A DNA stretch of 64,000 nucleotides from Ignavibacteriota bacterium. GTDB lineage: Bacteria > Bacteroidota > Ignavibacteria > UBA10030 > BY39. The stretch spans positions 310,001 through 374,000 of the forward strand of contig QOQV01000001.1 of assembly GCA_003327435.1 (NCBI GenBank). Reading direction: 5' to 3'. The notes beneath the pieces are model-generated. The model was given only the letters and a program-made list of their open reading frames with translations, was not told where the DNA came from and ran no database searches. Below, piece after piece: positions 7,948-16,326 of this stretch. Position numbers and translations under genes: made by a program. How positions within the stretch are numbered: position 1 is the first letter of the stretch; every line of letters starts with the position of its first letter.

Positions 7948-8436
7948 TTATTTACCTCTCTCCTGGAGTTTTTTTCTTGTGTATTCAAGAAGTCCACCTG
8001 CATCTCTAATAGCAAGGATTTCTGGTGGAAGTTTTGGAAAGCTAAATGAATTTTTGTCAATAAAAATCTGACTTTTATCAAAATCAATCTTCACAGTCAT
8101 ACCATCCTGATATTCTTGCACTGCTTTTGGGCATTCAATCAAGATTAATCCTTGATTTATTGCTGAGCGATAAAATATTCTGGAAAAACTTTCGCCTATA
8201 ATTGCTTCAATACCAATATATTTTAGCCCAACAGCAGGTTGTTCTCTCGAACTACCGCAACCAAAATTTTTTCCAACGATAAGAATATCACCTGGTTGTA
8301 CATTTTTAGAAAACTCAGGATCTAAATCCTCTAACAGGTGTGGTTTTATTTCTTCAGGTTTTGAACAGGTATAAGTATATTTACCCGGGAATAGCATATC
8401 TGTGTTGATGTTATCACCATATCTCCAAATCTTCAT
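7948..8436 (-). CDS. aconitase-superfamily small (swivel) subunit, LeuD/HacB type
   Basis: 162 residues, the normal size of the stand-alone swivel domain. DNINTDMLFPGKY at residue 8 and GKNFGCGSSREQPAVGL near 55 are the substrate-carboxylate binding loops of the family; ESFSRIFYRSAINQG follows. It pairs with the separate large subunit encoded 22 bases upstream. Possible substrates are isopropylmalate, homocitrate, methylmalate or citrate; the citrate-lyase and isocitrate-dehydrogenase neighbours favour a tricarboxylate, but the sequence alone does not settle it. Confidence 0.88.
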   Translation of the reverse strand: MKIWRYGDNINTDMLFPGKYTYTCSKPEEIKPHLLEDLDPEFSKNVQPGDILIVGKNFGCGSSREQPAVGLKYIGIEAIIGESFSRIFYRSAINQGLILIECPKAVQEYQDGMTVKIDFDKSQIFIDKNSFSFPKLPPEILAIRDAGGLLEYTRKKLQERGK

Positions 8437-8457
8437 AGAACCACCTTTATTTTAGGT

Positions 8458-9723
8458 TTACAATTTTTCTGGATTTGTAATTTTACCATTAATAGCAGAA
8501 GCTGCAACAACTGCCGGTGAAGCTAGATAAATTTCGGATTCGTTACAACCCATTCTTCCTTTAAAGTTCCTATTTGCGGTACTAATACATTTCTCACTTG
8601 GTGCCAGAACACCTTGATGAGCTCCCAGACAAGGTCCACACCCAGTCGGTAAAATGATTGCACCGGCTTTACTAAGTGTATCAATGTAACCTAACCTTAT
8701 TGCTTCTTCGAAAATTTTTTTAGATGCAGGCAAAACTAACAAACGTGTATTTGGTGAAACTTTTCTTCCCCATAAAATTTCCGCAGCAATTCGTAAATCA
8801 GAAAGTCGACCATTTGTACAGGTACCTAAAAAGCATTGGTCAACCTGAATACCTTCGACTTCTTCGATTGTTTTCCAGGCATCTACAGAGTGTGGGACTG
8901 CAACTGATATTGGAACTTCCGATAATTTAATCTCTAAAACTTGCGCATATTCAGCATCTTCATCAGCCCAGGTAATTTCATATTGATTAGCACCAATACC
9001 GATAGTGGATAAATAAAGTGTGGTAATATCATCTACAGGAAAAACAGCATTTTTTGCACCCATCTCCACGCCCATATTTGCTATTGTAATTCGATCATCA
9101 ATTGTTAGATTATGTACGTCCCCATGAAATTCTACAGATGCATAATTTGCTCCATCAGCACCAATCTTACCAATTATATAAAGGATAAGATCCTTCGCTG
9201 AGACATAATGATTTAATTTACCTCTCAACAAAATTTTTATAGAGTGTGGCACTTTTAACCAGGTCTCACCAGTCAATAAAAGAGCGGAAGCTTCTGTTCG
9301 ATCAATACCGGTAGAAAACGCACCTAACGCTCCATATGAACAGGTATGCGAATCACTTCCCAATAATAATTTGGATGGTAACGCAAAACCTTTTTCTATC
9401 ACAACCTGATGACAAATTCCATTTCCGACATCAAAAAAATTCTTTATATGATAGTTTTTTACAAATTCTCTTATCTGTTTATGATTAAGTGCAGTTTTCT
9501 CATCGGAAGCAGGGACTACATGGTCAAGTACAATAATCGGTAAATCTGGATCATATAAACCATATTGTTTAAGATCCTTAGAAATTTTTGATACTATGGC
9601 TGCGGTATTATCGTGCATTAACAGATAGTCTGGGTGGACAGTAACAATCTGACCGACCTCGACACTTTTAAGATTTGCTTTTTTTGCTAAAATTTTTTGA
9701 GCAAAAGTTTTTCCCATATTCAA
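8458..9723 (-). CDS. aconitase-superfamily large subunit, LeuC/HacA type
   Basis: 421 residues, the length of two-subunit isopropylmalate/homoaconitate dehydratases. The 4Fe-4S ligands are seen in GTCTNGRLSDL near 296 and PTGCGPCLGAHQG near 355. LGSDSHTCSYGALGAF near 120 and STANRNFKGRMG near 375 are further family signatures. The enzyme shifts a hydroxyl group between neighbouring carbons of a di- or tricarboxylate. Its start overlaps the stop of the upstream fused aconitase by 4 bases, giving translational coupling. It is a second, differently built hydratase in one operon, see Findings. Confidence 0.88.
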   Translation of the reverse strand: MNMGKTFAQKILAKKANLKSVEVGQIVTVHPDYLLMHDNTAAIVSKISKDLKQYGLYDPDLPIIVLDHVVPASDEKTALNHKQIREFVKNYHIKNFFDVGNGICHQVVIEKGFALPSKLLLGSDSHTCSYGALGAFSTGIDRTEASALLLTGETWLKVPHSIKILLRGKLNHYVSAKDLILYIIGKIGADGANYASVEFHGDVHNLTIDDRITIANMGVEMGAKNAVFPVDDITTLYLSTIGIGANQYEITWADEDAEYAQVLEIKLSEVPISVAVPHSVDAWKTIEEVEGIQVDQCFLGTCTNGRLSDLRIAAEILWGRKVSPNTRLLVLPASKKIFEEAIRLGYIDTLSKAGAIILPTGCGPCLGAHQGVLAPSEKCISTANRNFKGRMGCNESEIYLASPAVVAASAINGKITNPEKL

Positions 9724-11528
9724 CTCCTGATTAATAAACCACCTCTTTTATAAATTTCCATCTGAACATTAGAAAATGGTTTTACGTGAAAAATTGCACC
9801 ATCAGAAATTTTGATCACTTTTCCATTCGAGAAATCTACTTTTATTAAATCACCATCTTTTAAATAATCTTTCAGATTTCCGACTAATATTGGGAAAGCA
9901 GCATTTATAGCATTTCTCTCATAAATTGCGCCGAAGGACTCTGCTATTATAGCTCCAATCCCTAATGATTTAAAACAATCAACAGCTTGTTGCCGAGAAC
10001 TACCAGCACCAAAATTTTTTCCTGTTACTATAATATCTCCTTTTTTTGCTTTCTGAGGAAAATCTTCCCATCCTTTTAAATTACCGAAAGCGAATTTTCC
10101 CATCTCTTCAATATTCGTAATAGCTAGATGCCGATTATGAAATATCATATCTGTATCAATATTATCAATTGGTATTATCCAAACTCGACCCTCAACAAAA
10201 GGTTCTCTTACCGAAATTATTTTATGTAAATCTCTTGAAGTATCTGATTTAGCACTCTTAATGATTTGAAATATAACAGGTTTTTCAAGAATCTTATCAA
10301 CTGAAGTAATAACACCAGAAACAGCCGAAGCTGCAGCGGTTTCTGGAGAAGCAAGATAAACAGCACCTTTACCCTGCTTACCTGTGAAGTTCCTGTTACC
10401 CGTCGATACTGTAACTTCGTTTGGGCCATTTTGCCCAACTTGGCCATCAGCGCATCCAGCACATCCAGCATTACTAACAAGTGCTCCTGCTTTTTTAAAA
10501 ATATCCAATAGCCCTTCTTGGAGACATTTTTTCCAAATAGCATCTGTCGATGGAACAATTTTCAGAACAACACCAGGTGCGACCTTTTTATTTTTCAATA
10601 CATTTGCTACTGCGAGCATATCTTCGAAGCGTCCATTTGTACATGAACCAACAAAAACGGAATCAACTTTTTGTCCGTTTAATGTATCCACTTCCACCAC
10701 ATTTTCCGGATTTCCAGGAAGAGAAATTAATGGTTTTAAATCTGAAATGTCGATTTCTATTACTTCATTAAATTTAGCATCTTGATCAGAATAAATTGCA
10801 GCAAATTCTTTTCCCGATGCATTTTTACAATAATCAATGATTTTTTTCGAAGGAGGGAATAAAATTATAATTGCTCCCATCTCGGTAGCCATCGAAGCTA
10901 TTGTAATTCTTCCGGAAAGATCCAGATCTTCGATATAGTCACCATAGAGTTCAGCTGCAAATCCTAATAAACCGTTCGCTCCGAATTGTTTTAATAATCT
11001 TAACACAACATCTTTAGGAGTTACTAGTTTAGATGGTTTACCTTTTAAGATTATTTTTACAGTTGGAGGAACTTCAAACCAGACTTTACCAAACGACCAT
11101 GCATAAGCGATGTCCTGATCACCCATTCCCTGTCCAAAAGCTCCGATAGCACCTAAAATATTTGCATGTGAATCTGTTGAAACAAGTGTACATCCTGGAT
11201 AAGCTAACCCTTCATCGATCGCTATATGTGTTCCAATTCCCTGGTTTACATCAAAAACTTTAACACCTGTTTTTCTTGCAAACAATCTGCAAATTTGCTG
11301 GTTAGCAGCATATTTTTGGTCTGAACCACCCGGATTACAATCAAAAGTAAAAAAAGTTTTTGTAGGATCATCAACATCAAGTTTATTTTCCTCGATATTT
11401 TTAACCACATTAGCACCACCAAAATCTCTGGCGAGTCGAACATCGATAATTATATCGACAATATCACCTGGTTTTACTGGTTTGCCGCAATGATTTGATA
11501 TAATTTTTTCAATAATTGTCTGTCCCAT
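9720..11528 (-). CDS. single-chain aconitase-type hydratase (large and small domains fused)
   Basis: 602 residues: a large catalytic part (1 to about 410) followed by a swivel domain (about 440-602). Iron-sulfur ligands lie in GSCTNGRFEDM near 297 and SNAGCAGCADGQVG near 360; TDSHANILGAIGAFGQGMGD near 120 is the conserved histidine region; DNIDTDMIF and GKNFGAGSSRQQAV are the swivel loops. This bacterial and archaeal short aconitase type is smaller than AcnA or AcnB (about 850-900 residues). Placed between an isocitrate-type dehydrogenase and citrate lyase, it is the better candidate of the two for citrate-isocitrate interconversion. Confidence 0.88.
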   Translation of the reverse strand: MGQTIIEKIISNHCGKPVKPGDIVDIIIDVRLARDFGGANVVKNIEENKLDVDDPTKTFFTFDCNPGGSDQKYAANQQICRLFARKTGVKVFDVNQGIGTHIAIDEGLAYPGCTLVSTDSHANILGAIGAFGQGMGDQDIAYAWSFGKVWFEVPPTVKIILKGKPSKLVTPKDVVLRLLKQFGANGLLGFAAELYGDYIEDLDLSGRITIASMATEMGAIIILFPPSKKIIDYCKNASGKEFAAIYSDQDAKFNEVIEIDISDLKPLISLPGNPENVVEVDTLNGQKVDSVFVGSCTNGRFEDMLAVANVLKNKKVAPGVVLKIVPSTDAIWKKCLQEGLLDIFKKAGALVSNAGCAGCADGQVGQNGPNEVTVSTGNRNFTGKQGKGAVYLASPETAAASAVSGVITSVDKILEKPVIFQIIKSAKSDTSRDLHKIISVREPFVEGRVWIIPIDNIDTDMIFHNRHLAITNIEEMGKFAFGNLKGWEDFPQKAKKGDIIVTGKNFGAGSSRQQAVDCFKSLGIGAIIAESFGAIYERNAINAAFPILVGNLKDYLKDGDLIKVDFSNGKVIKISDGAIFHVKPFSNVQMEIYKRGGLLIRS

Positions 11529-11532
11529 AGAA

Positions 11533-12108
11533 CTACTCTATCAACAAACCTTTTTGTTTCATTACTAAAGGATCAAATGTAGCAAAATCCGCTTGATGAA
11601 TGAATACAGTCTCTATAAATTGAGGTTTACCCTCACCTTCTTTTGCGTGGCAGGCGATACAATTTATTATATCTTCTGGGATACCTACCTTAGCGGCCAA
11701 AATCGCTCCAGAAATTGGGTGTCTTGCGATTTCTCCTCTTCTACTTTTTTTATAACCTGTTTTACCATCTTTTTCAATTTCGAGTAGTTTCCCAATGTCA
11801 TGCAACAGTCCACCTGCAACCAATCTATCATAATCAATTTTAATCGGAATACTTTTATAATTTTTAGTTTGAGCATCAGCAAGACCAATGGCACCTTCGG
11901 TTACAGCAATTGTATGTTCAATAAAATTTATTCCATGAGTATTCGTTAGAAGTGTGAATGGCATATTTACGAGTTCATTAATCGAGTTCCAGCCACCTTC
12001 TTTACAAGCTTCAACCCAGACTTTTACGACTTGATTTCTGAGTGTTTTGTTTTTGATTCTTGAAAGTTGTTTTTGAAAAAGTTTTTCGATATCGTTTCGT
12101 GTTATCAT
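11533..12108 (-). CDS. HD-domain metal-dependent phosphohydrolase-like protein
   Basis: 191 residues from the ATG at 12108; an earlier ATG at 12126 overlaps the previous stop, but GGAGG sits 6 bases before the later one. HTIAVTEGAI near 65, GGLLHDIGKLLEIE near 100 and HPISGAILA plus CHAKEGEG further on give the H...HD...H...D metal pattern of HD hydrolases. The natural substrate is unknown. Its place between an isocitrate-type dehydrogenase and an aconitase is unusual and suggests a house-cleaning or signalling role linked to this pathway; that is inference only. Confidence 0.8.
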   Translation of the reverse strand: MITRNDIEKLFQKQLSRIKNKTLRNQVVKVWVEACKEGGWNSINELVNMPFTLLTNTHGINFIEHTIAVTEGAIGLADAQTKNYKSIPIKIDYDRLVAGGLLHDIGKLLEIEKDGKTGYKKSRRGEIARHPISGAILAAKVGIPEDIINCIACHAKEGEGKPQFIETVFIHQADFATFDPLVMKQKGLLIE

Positions 12109-12122
12109 CCCGAAACCTCCAA

Positions 12123-13214
12123 TCAAATTTTGGATGCGATAGCTTCAGCCATTTGTAATGTGGTTGAATTTCCACCCATATCATATGTTCTAACTTTACC
12201 TTCTTTTATAACAGCAGCTACTGCGTTTTCGATCAGGTTAGCTTTTTCTTTTTCTCCGAGCCAATCCAGCATCATTTTTGCGGCAAGAATTGTTGCAATT
12301 GGATTAACTTTGTATAAACCATAATATTTTGGAGCAGAGCCGTGAGTCGGTTCAAATACAGCAAGTTTCTCACCAATATTACCGCTGCAACCAAAACCCA
12401 AACCTCCAACAAGTTGAGCAGCCAAGTCTGAAATTATATCTCCATATAAATTTGGTGCAACCAGTACATCGTAGTTAAAAGGATTTTTGAGCATCCACAT
12501 AGTCATAGCATCGATATTTGCATCATCCATTTCAATTTCGGGGTAATCTTTTGCAACTTCACGAGCTGTTTCAAGGAACAATCCATCAGTTACTCTTACA
12601 ACATTAGCTTTATGAACGACTGTCACCTTCTTTCTTTTATTTTTCCTTGCAAACTCAAAAGCTGCACGAATTATTCTTTCGCTTCCCTTTTTGGTATTTG
12701 CTTTAATTGAAATCTTTGCATCTTTTGGAATTTTTGAAAACTCAGGGATGCTAAACATCACTTCAGGAATTTTGTCAAACTCAACACCAATGTACAAGTC
12801 CTCAGTATTCTCCCTGAATACGACAATATCAATATTCTCTTTATAGTTCAATGGATTTCCTGGATAAGCTTTACAGGGGCGGAGACAGATATAAAGATCA
12901 AAAAGCTGGCGCATACGGACAATAGGACTACGATATGTCAATCCTTTGGATTGTAGTTCAGGTATAAGTTCCTTTTGTGCTTCTTTAATAGGTTTAGAAG
13001 TTATCGCACCAAAGAGTGCAGCATTACAATTTTTCAGTAGTTCGATGGTGCGTTGTGGTAGTGCATCACCTTCTTTACACCAGAATTCCCAGCCAATATC
13101 ACCATTAATGTATTCTGCATCGAGGTTTACTTTATCTAATACAATTTTTGCTGCTTCACATACTTCTTTACCAACGCCATCACCTGGTAACCAGGCAATT
13201 CGATACTTTGCCAT
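12123..13214 (-). CDS. isocitrate/homoisocitrate-type decarboxylating dehydrogenase
   Basis: 363 residues from the ATG at 13214 (MAKYRIAWLPGDG). An in-frame ATG exists 15 bases earlier, but its own first codons form the GGAG ribosome site for this start. Family landmarks: LPGDGVGKEV at the N-terminus, SPIVRMRQLFDLYICLRP near 100, VFRENTEDLYIGVE near 133, HKANVVRVTDG near 199 and the binding site ANIDAMTMWM ... NLYGDIISDLAA near 230-265, then EPTHGSAPKY. The reaction oxidises and decarboxylates a 2-hydroxy acid with NAD(P). The neighbours aconitase and 2-oxoacid:ferredoxin oxidoreductase make isocitrate to 2-oxoglutarate, or its reverse, the most likely role; cofactor choice cannot be fixed by eye. 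Confidence 0.88.
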   Translation of the reverse strand: MAKYRIAWLPGDGVGKEVCEAAKIVLDKVNLDAEYINGDIGWEFWCKEGDALPQRTIELLKNCNAALFGAITSKPIKEAQKELIPELQSKGLTYRSPIVRMRQLFDLYICLRPCKAYPGNPLNYKENIDIVVFRENTEDLYIGVEFDKIPEVMFSIPEFSKIPKDAKISIKANTKKGSERIIRAAFEFARKNKRKKVTVVHKANVVRVTDGLFLETAREVAKDYPEIEMDDANIDAMTMWMLKNPFNYDVLVAPNLYGDIISDLAAQLVGGLGFGCSGNIGEKLAVFEPTHGSAPKYYGLYKVNPIATILAAKMMLDWLGEKEKANLIENAVAAVIKEGKVRTYDMGGNSTTLQMAEAIASKI

Positions 13215-13271
13215 AAATATTTTCTCCATTTAATTTTGATAAATAATTTTTCAGATGGATTATAAAATTTA

Positions 13272-13514
13272 TCAGAAGCTTTCACCGATTTGATCCAGAG
13301 TATTAAATCGGATTCTGACGTCCTCTGCTTTATCTTTTAAAAGTAAAATATATTTTTCTTTAGCTGTGATAATATCGTTTAAAAGTATTTTCACATCGGG
13401 ATAATCACATTCATCGAAGAAGTTTTTTAAACTTTGAATTGATTTTGATTCTTGCTCTATTGCTAATTCAAGCGCTTTGCATAAGCCCTTGCAAGTATGT
13501 TCACAGATAGTCAT
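13272..13514 (-). CDS. small helical Cys-containing protein in the 2-oxoacid oxidoreductase operon
   Basis: 80 residues, not assigned to a named family. The N-terminus has ICEHTCKGLC (three Cys and a His in ten residues), then two amphipathic helices rich in Glu and Lys that resemble a ferritin or rubrerythrin-like hairpin (EQESKSIQSLKNFFDEC). It begins 7 bases after the korC stop, with a GAGGG ribosome site, and is clearly in the operon. A metal-binding or oxidoreductase-protecting role is conceivable but unproven. Confidence 0.7.
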   Translation of the reverse strand: MTICEHTCKGLCKALELAIEQESKSIQSLKNFFDECDYPDVKILLNDIITAKEKYILLLKDKAEDVRIRFNTLDQIGESF

Positions 13515-13521
13515 TTTGCCC

Positions 13522-14073
13522 TCAATTTGTTATTAATGATTTTACTAACTCGGCTCCACTTTTAAGAGCTGTTTCATTTAATGGAATTAGATGGTGATAT
13601 CTTTCAGGTAGAACCTTTTTCAAAGCTTTTGTAACTGACTCGAACGATACAATTGGTTTAAGTTCAAGTAAGCTTCCCAAAACTATCATGTTCATAATTT
13701 TCATATTTTTCAGTTTATTTGCTTCTTCACTTGCAGGAATCGGGTATACTTCTACATCTTTCCTTGTTGGAGGATTGAGTATGTTCGTACTATCATAAAT
13801 TATCAGTCCACCAGCTCTTACCTTAGATTCAAATTTATCTAAAGATGGTTGGTTTAGTGCAACTAGAATATCAAATGTAGATATAATTGGCGAACTTATT
13901 CTTTCATTAGAAACTATCACTATACAATTTGCAGTACCACCACGCATTTCTGGACCATATGAGGGCATCCATGTTACATTTTTATTTTCCATCAAGGCAG
14001 CATAGGCTAAGGTTTGTCCCATTGAAAGAACACCTTGTCCACCAAAACCGGCAAATATCATTTCGTAAGTCAT
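13522..14073 (-). CDS. korC: 2-oxoacid:ferredoxin oxidoreductase gamma subunit
   Basis: 183 residues, the family length. AGFGGQGVLSMGQTLAYAA at residue 8 is the nucleotide-binding-like glycine motif of the gamma domain; MPSYGPEMRGGTANC near 36 and ALNQPSLDKF near 83 follow. In these enzymes the gamma subunit joins alpha and beta in the CoA-dependent oxidative decarboxylation of a 2-oxoacid. It follows korB after 14 bases. Order in the operon is D, A, B, C. Confidence 0.93.
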   Translation of the reverse strand: MTYEMIFAGFGGQGVLSMGQTLAYAALMENKNVTWMPSYGPEMRGGTANCIVIVSNERISSPIISTFDILVALNQPSLDKFESKVRAGGLIIYDSTNILNPPTRKDVEVYPIPASEEANKLKNMKIMNMIVLGSLLELKPIVSFESVTKALKKVLPERYHHLIPLNETALKSGAELVKSLITN

Positions 14074-14087
14074 ATTTAGTTTTCCTT

Positions 14088-14891
14088 TTATTTTTGAGGT
14101 TGAGATTTTTTCTCTACAAGTTTACCATCGACTTTAAGATCTCCGGGTGGGAAATAAGGGAACATATTTTCTTCAAGCCATTTATTTGCCTGAACTGGGG
14201 TCATTTTCCAACCAGATGGACAATTAGATACAATTTCAATTAAACATGTACCTTTCTTTTCCATCTGATATTTAAAAGCTTTTTCTACCGCCTTTTTGAA
14301 GTGTCTGACAGCATTTGCATTGTGCACAGATTGTCGCGTTACATAATATGTGCCTGGCAATTGAGCAACAACTTCTGTTATTTTGAATGGATAACCCTGT
14401 GTAGATATTTCTCTACCTTCTGGTGTAGTACTTGTAACCATACCGAGTATTGATGTTGGAGCCATCTGGCCACCGGTCATACCGTATATAGCATTGTTAA
14501 TAAATATTATTAAGAAATTTTCGCCCCTATTACAGGCATGGATGGTTTCAGCAGTACCAATTGCTGCCAGATCTCCATCACCCTGATATGTAAATACCAG
14601 TTTATCGGGTAAAAATCTTTTGATTCCAGTGGCAACTGCAGTTGCTCTTCCATGCGCAGCTTCCTGCATATCAATATTCATATAATGGTAAGCTAAGACT
14701 GAACAACCAACAGGTGCAACTCCAATGGTTTTATCTTGAATATTTAATTCCTGTACAACTTCCATTAAAATTTTATGAATGACACCATGACCACAGCCAG
14801 GACAATAGTGCATTTTTACATCAGTAAGGGTTTCTGGTTTTTCCCAAACTATCTCCATTTCTTCAAGCATTAAATCATCTCTATTTAACAT
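14088..14891 (-). CDS. korB: 2-oxoacid:ferredoxin oxidoreductase beta subunit (thiamine diphosphate binding)
   Basis: 267 residues. YCPGCGHGVIHKIL near 28 is the conserved beta-subunit opening; GDGDLAAIGTAETIHA near 104 followed by NNAIYGMTGGQ near 132 is the Mg-ThDP motif. This half holds the active-site cofactor and, in related enzymes, a 4Fe-4S cluster. It starts 17 bases after korA. Aconitase and isocitrate-type dehydrogenase in the same block point to 2-oxoglutarate as substrate; sequence similarity also covers branched-chain 2-oxoacid enzymes. Confidence 0.92.
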   Translation of the reverse strand: MLNRDDLMLEEMEIVWEKPETLTDVKMHYCPGCGHGVIHKILMEVVQELNIQDKTIGVAPVGCSVLAYHYMNIDMQEAAHGRATAVATGIKRFLPDKLVFTYQGDGDLAAIGTAETIHACNRGENFLIIFINNAIYGMTGGQMAPTSILGMVTSTTPEGREISTQGYPFKITEVVAQLPGTYYVTRQSVHNANAVRHFKKAVEKAFKYQMEKKGTCLIEIVSNCPSGWKMTPVQANKWLEENMFPYFPPGDLKVDGKLVEKKSQPQK

Positions 14892-14908
14892 ATTAAATCT
14901 CCTGAGTT

Positions 14909-15979
14909 TTATTTAGACGTTTTTTGGATTAGATCTTTTAGTTTTGAAACTATTTCTTCTGGAGTTGGAACTATACCACCCATACGACCATAGAAATCAA
15001 CGGGCACCTTACCTTCTACACCTAATTTTACATCTTCAATCATCTGTCCAGCATTCATCTCCACAACCAGCACACCTTTAATTTTAGAAGCCATTTGATT
15101 TAAAATTTTGTATGGATAAGGGTAAAGCGTAATTGGCCGAAGCAATCCAACTTTTATATTTTCATTTCTTGCAATATCCATAGCTTTTTGACAGATCCTT
15201 GCACTTAATCCAAAAGCAACAAACAAATATTCAGCATCATCTGTATTTAACAGTTCATATCTTACTTCATTCTGTTCGATTGTTCTATACTTTTGTTGCA
15301 ATCGAAGGTTAATTTTTTCCATTTCTTCAGATTGAATATGAAGTGATGTGATCACATTAGGTTCACGATCAGGGGTTTTACCAGTAGTTGCCCAGGGTTT
15401 AGGCAATTTATGTTCTGAAATATTATACTCTTTAAATTCCACACGTTCCATCATTTGACCCAGTGCACCATCTGCAAGTATCAATACAGGATTTCGGTAT
15501 TTATCAGCAAGATCAAACCCCAGGAAAACAAAGTCAGCCATTTCCTGCACGCTCGCTGGTGCAAGCACGATAAGATGATAATCACCATGCCCACCACCTT
15601 TAACTGACTGAAAGTAATCACCTTGTGAAGGTTGAATGGTACCTAAGCCAGGTCCACCACGGTTAATATTAATTAACAAACATGGTAACTCTGCACAAGC
15701 AATATAGGAAATGCCTTCTTGCATTAGACTAATTCCAGGACTTGAAGATGAAGACATTGCTCTTGCTCCAGCGCCAGCAGCTCCATAAATCATATTTATT
15801 GCAGCCACTTCGCTTTCAACTTGCATAACAATCATTCCGCGTTTTCTACCCTGGTCAGAAAGGTATTCAATTATTTCAGACTGTGGTGTGATTGGATATC
15901 CAAAGTAACAATCACAACCTGCACGAATTGCTGCTTCAGCTGCAGCTTCATTACCTTTCATTAAGCGCACTTCACTCAT
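14909..15979 (-). CDS. korA: 2-oxoacid:ferredoxin oxidoreductase alpha subunit
   Basis: 356 residues. GNEAAAEAAIRAGCDCYFGYPITPQSE at the start (broken here: KGNEAAAEAAI, then YFGYPITPQSE) is the alpha-subunit pyrimidine-binding region; MSSSSSPGISLMQEG near 94 is the domain I substrate/CoA loop. VLRP-like GLLRPITLYPYP near 280 opens the transketolase C-terminal domain. Overlap ATGA with the ferredoxin gene upstream (15976-15979) shows translational coupling. The family includes both 2-oxoglutarate (Kor) and 2-oxoisovalerate (Vor) enzymes; operon context favours Kor. Confidence 0.92.
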   Translation of the reverse strand: MSEVRLMKGNEAAAEAAIRAGCDCYFGYPITPQSEIIEYLSDQGRKRGMIVMQVESEVAAINMIYGAAGAGARAMSSSSSPGISLMQEGISYIACAELPCLLININRGGPGLGTIQPSQGDYFQSVKGGGHGDYHLIVLAPASVQEMADFVFLGFDLADKYRNPVLILADGALGQMMERVEFKEYNISEHKLPKPWATTGKTPDREPNVITSLHIQSEEMEKINLRLQQKYRTIEQNEVRYELLNTDDAEYLFVAFGLSARICQKAMDIARNENIKVGLLRPITLYPYPYKILNQMASKIKGVLVVEMNAGQMIEDVKLGVEGKVPVDFYGRMGGIVPTPEEIVSKLKDLIQKTSK

Positions 15980-16299
15980 AAATCTATTCTCCCTTCACCA
16001 TTTGGTACTTCTGGATTATCGATACTTATTCGAATGTTCTCTTTTACATCTTTAATTGTTGCTATTGGGACTTTTTCTTTTTTCTTTGTTGTACGATATA
16101 CAGTTATCACTGCATCAGGACATACAAGCGCACAATTTATGCATCCTGTACAATTATCTTTGATTAAAACCGCATAATGATATCCTTTTGCATTGATCTC
16201 TTTAGACATTGCAAGACTTTCCTGTGGACAGGCTTCTACACACAATTCACAACCCTTACAGGTCTCTATATCAATCTTAACAGTTCCTTTGACTGCCAT
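15976..16299 (-). CDS. korD: 2-oxoacid:ferredoxin oxidoreductase ferredoxin-like delta subunit
   Basis: 107 residues with two complete 4Fe-4S motifs: CKGCELCVEACP near residue 14 and CTGCINCALVCP near 50. It carries electrons out of the ThDP enzyme to ferredoxin. The first structural gene of the korDABC set, 27 bases after the malic enzyme stop, so malic enzyme and oxidoreductase probably share a transcript. Confidence 0.92.
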   Translation of the reverse strand: MAVKGTVKIDIETCKGCELCVEACPQESLAMSKEINAKGYHYAVLIKDNCTGCINCALVCPDAVITVYRTTKKKEKVPIATIKDVKENIRISIDNPEVPNGEGRIDL

Positions 16300-16326
16300 A
16301 TTAATCTCCTTATTATAAATTTTAAG

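Noticed and set aside
6741-8087. Longer CitD-CitE starting at 8087
   Set aside because: The extra 47 codons lie inside the hydratase small-subunit gene and lack homology and a ribosome site; the start at 7946 has both spacing and a GGAG-type site.
10384-10785. 133-residue plus-strand frame inside the fused aconitase gene
   Set aside because: Antisense shadow of a strongly conserved enzyme.
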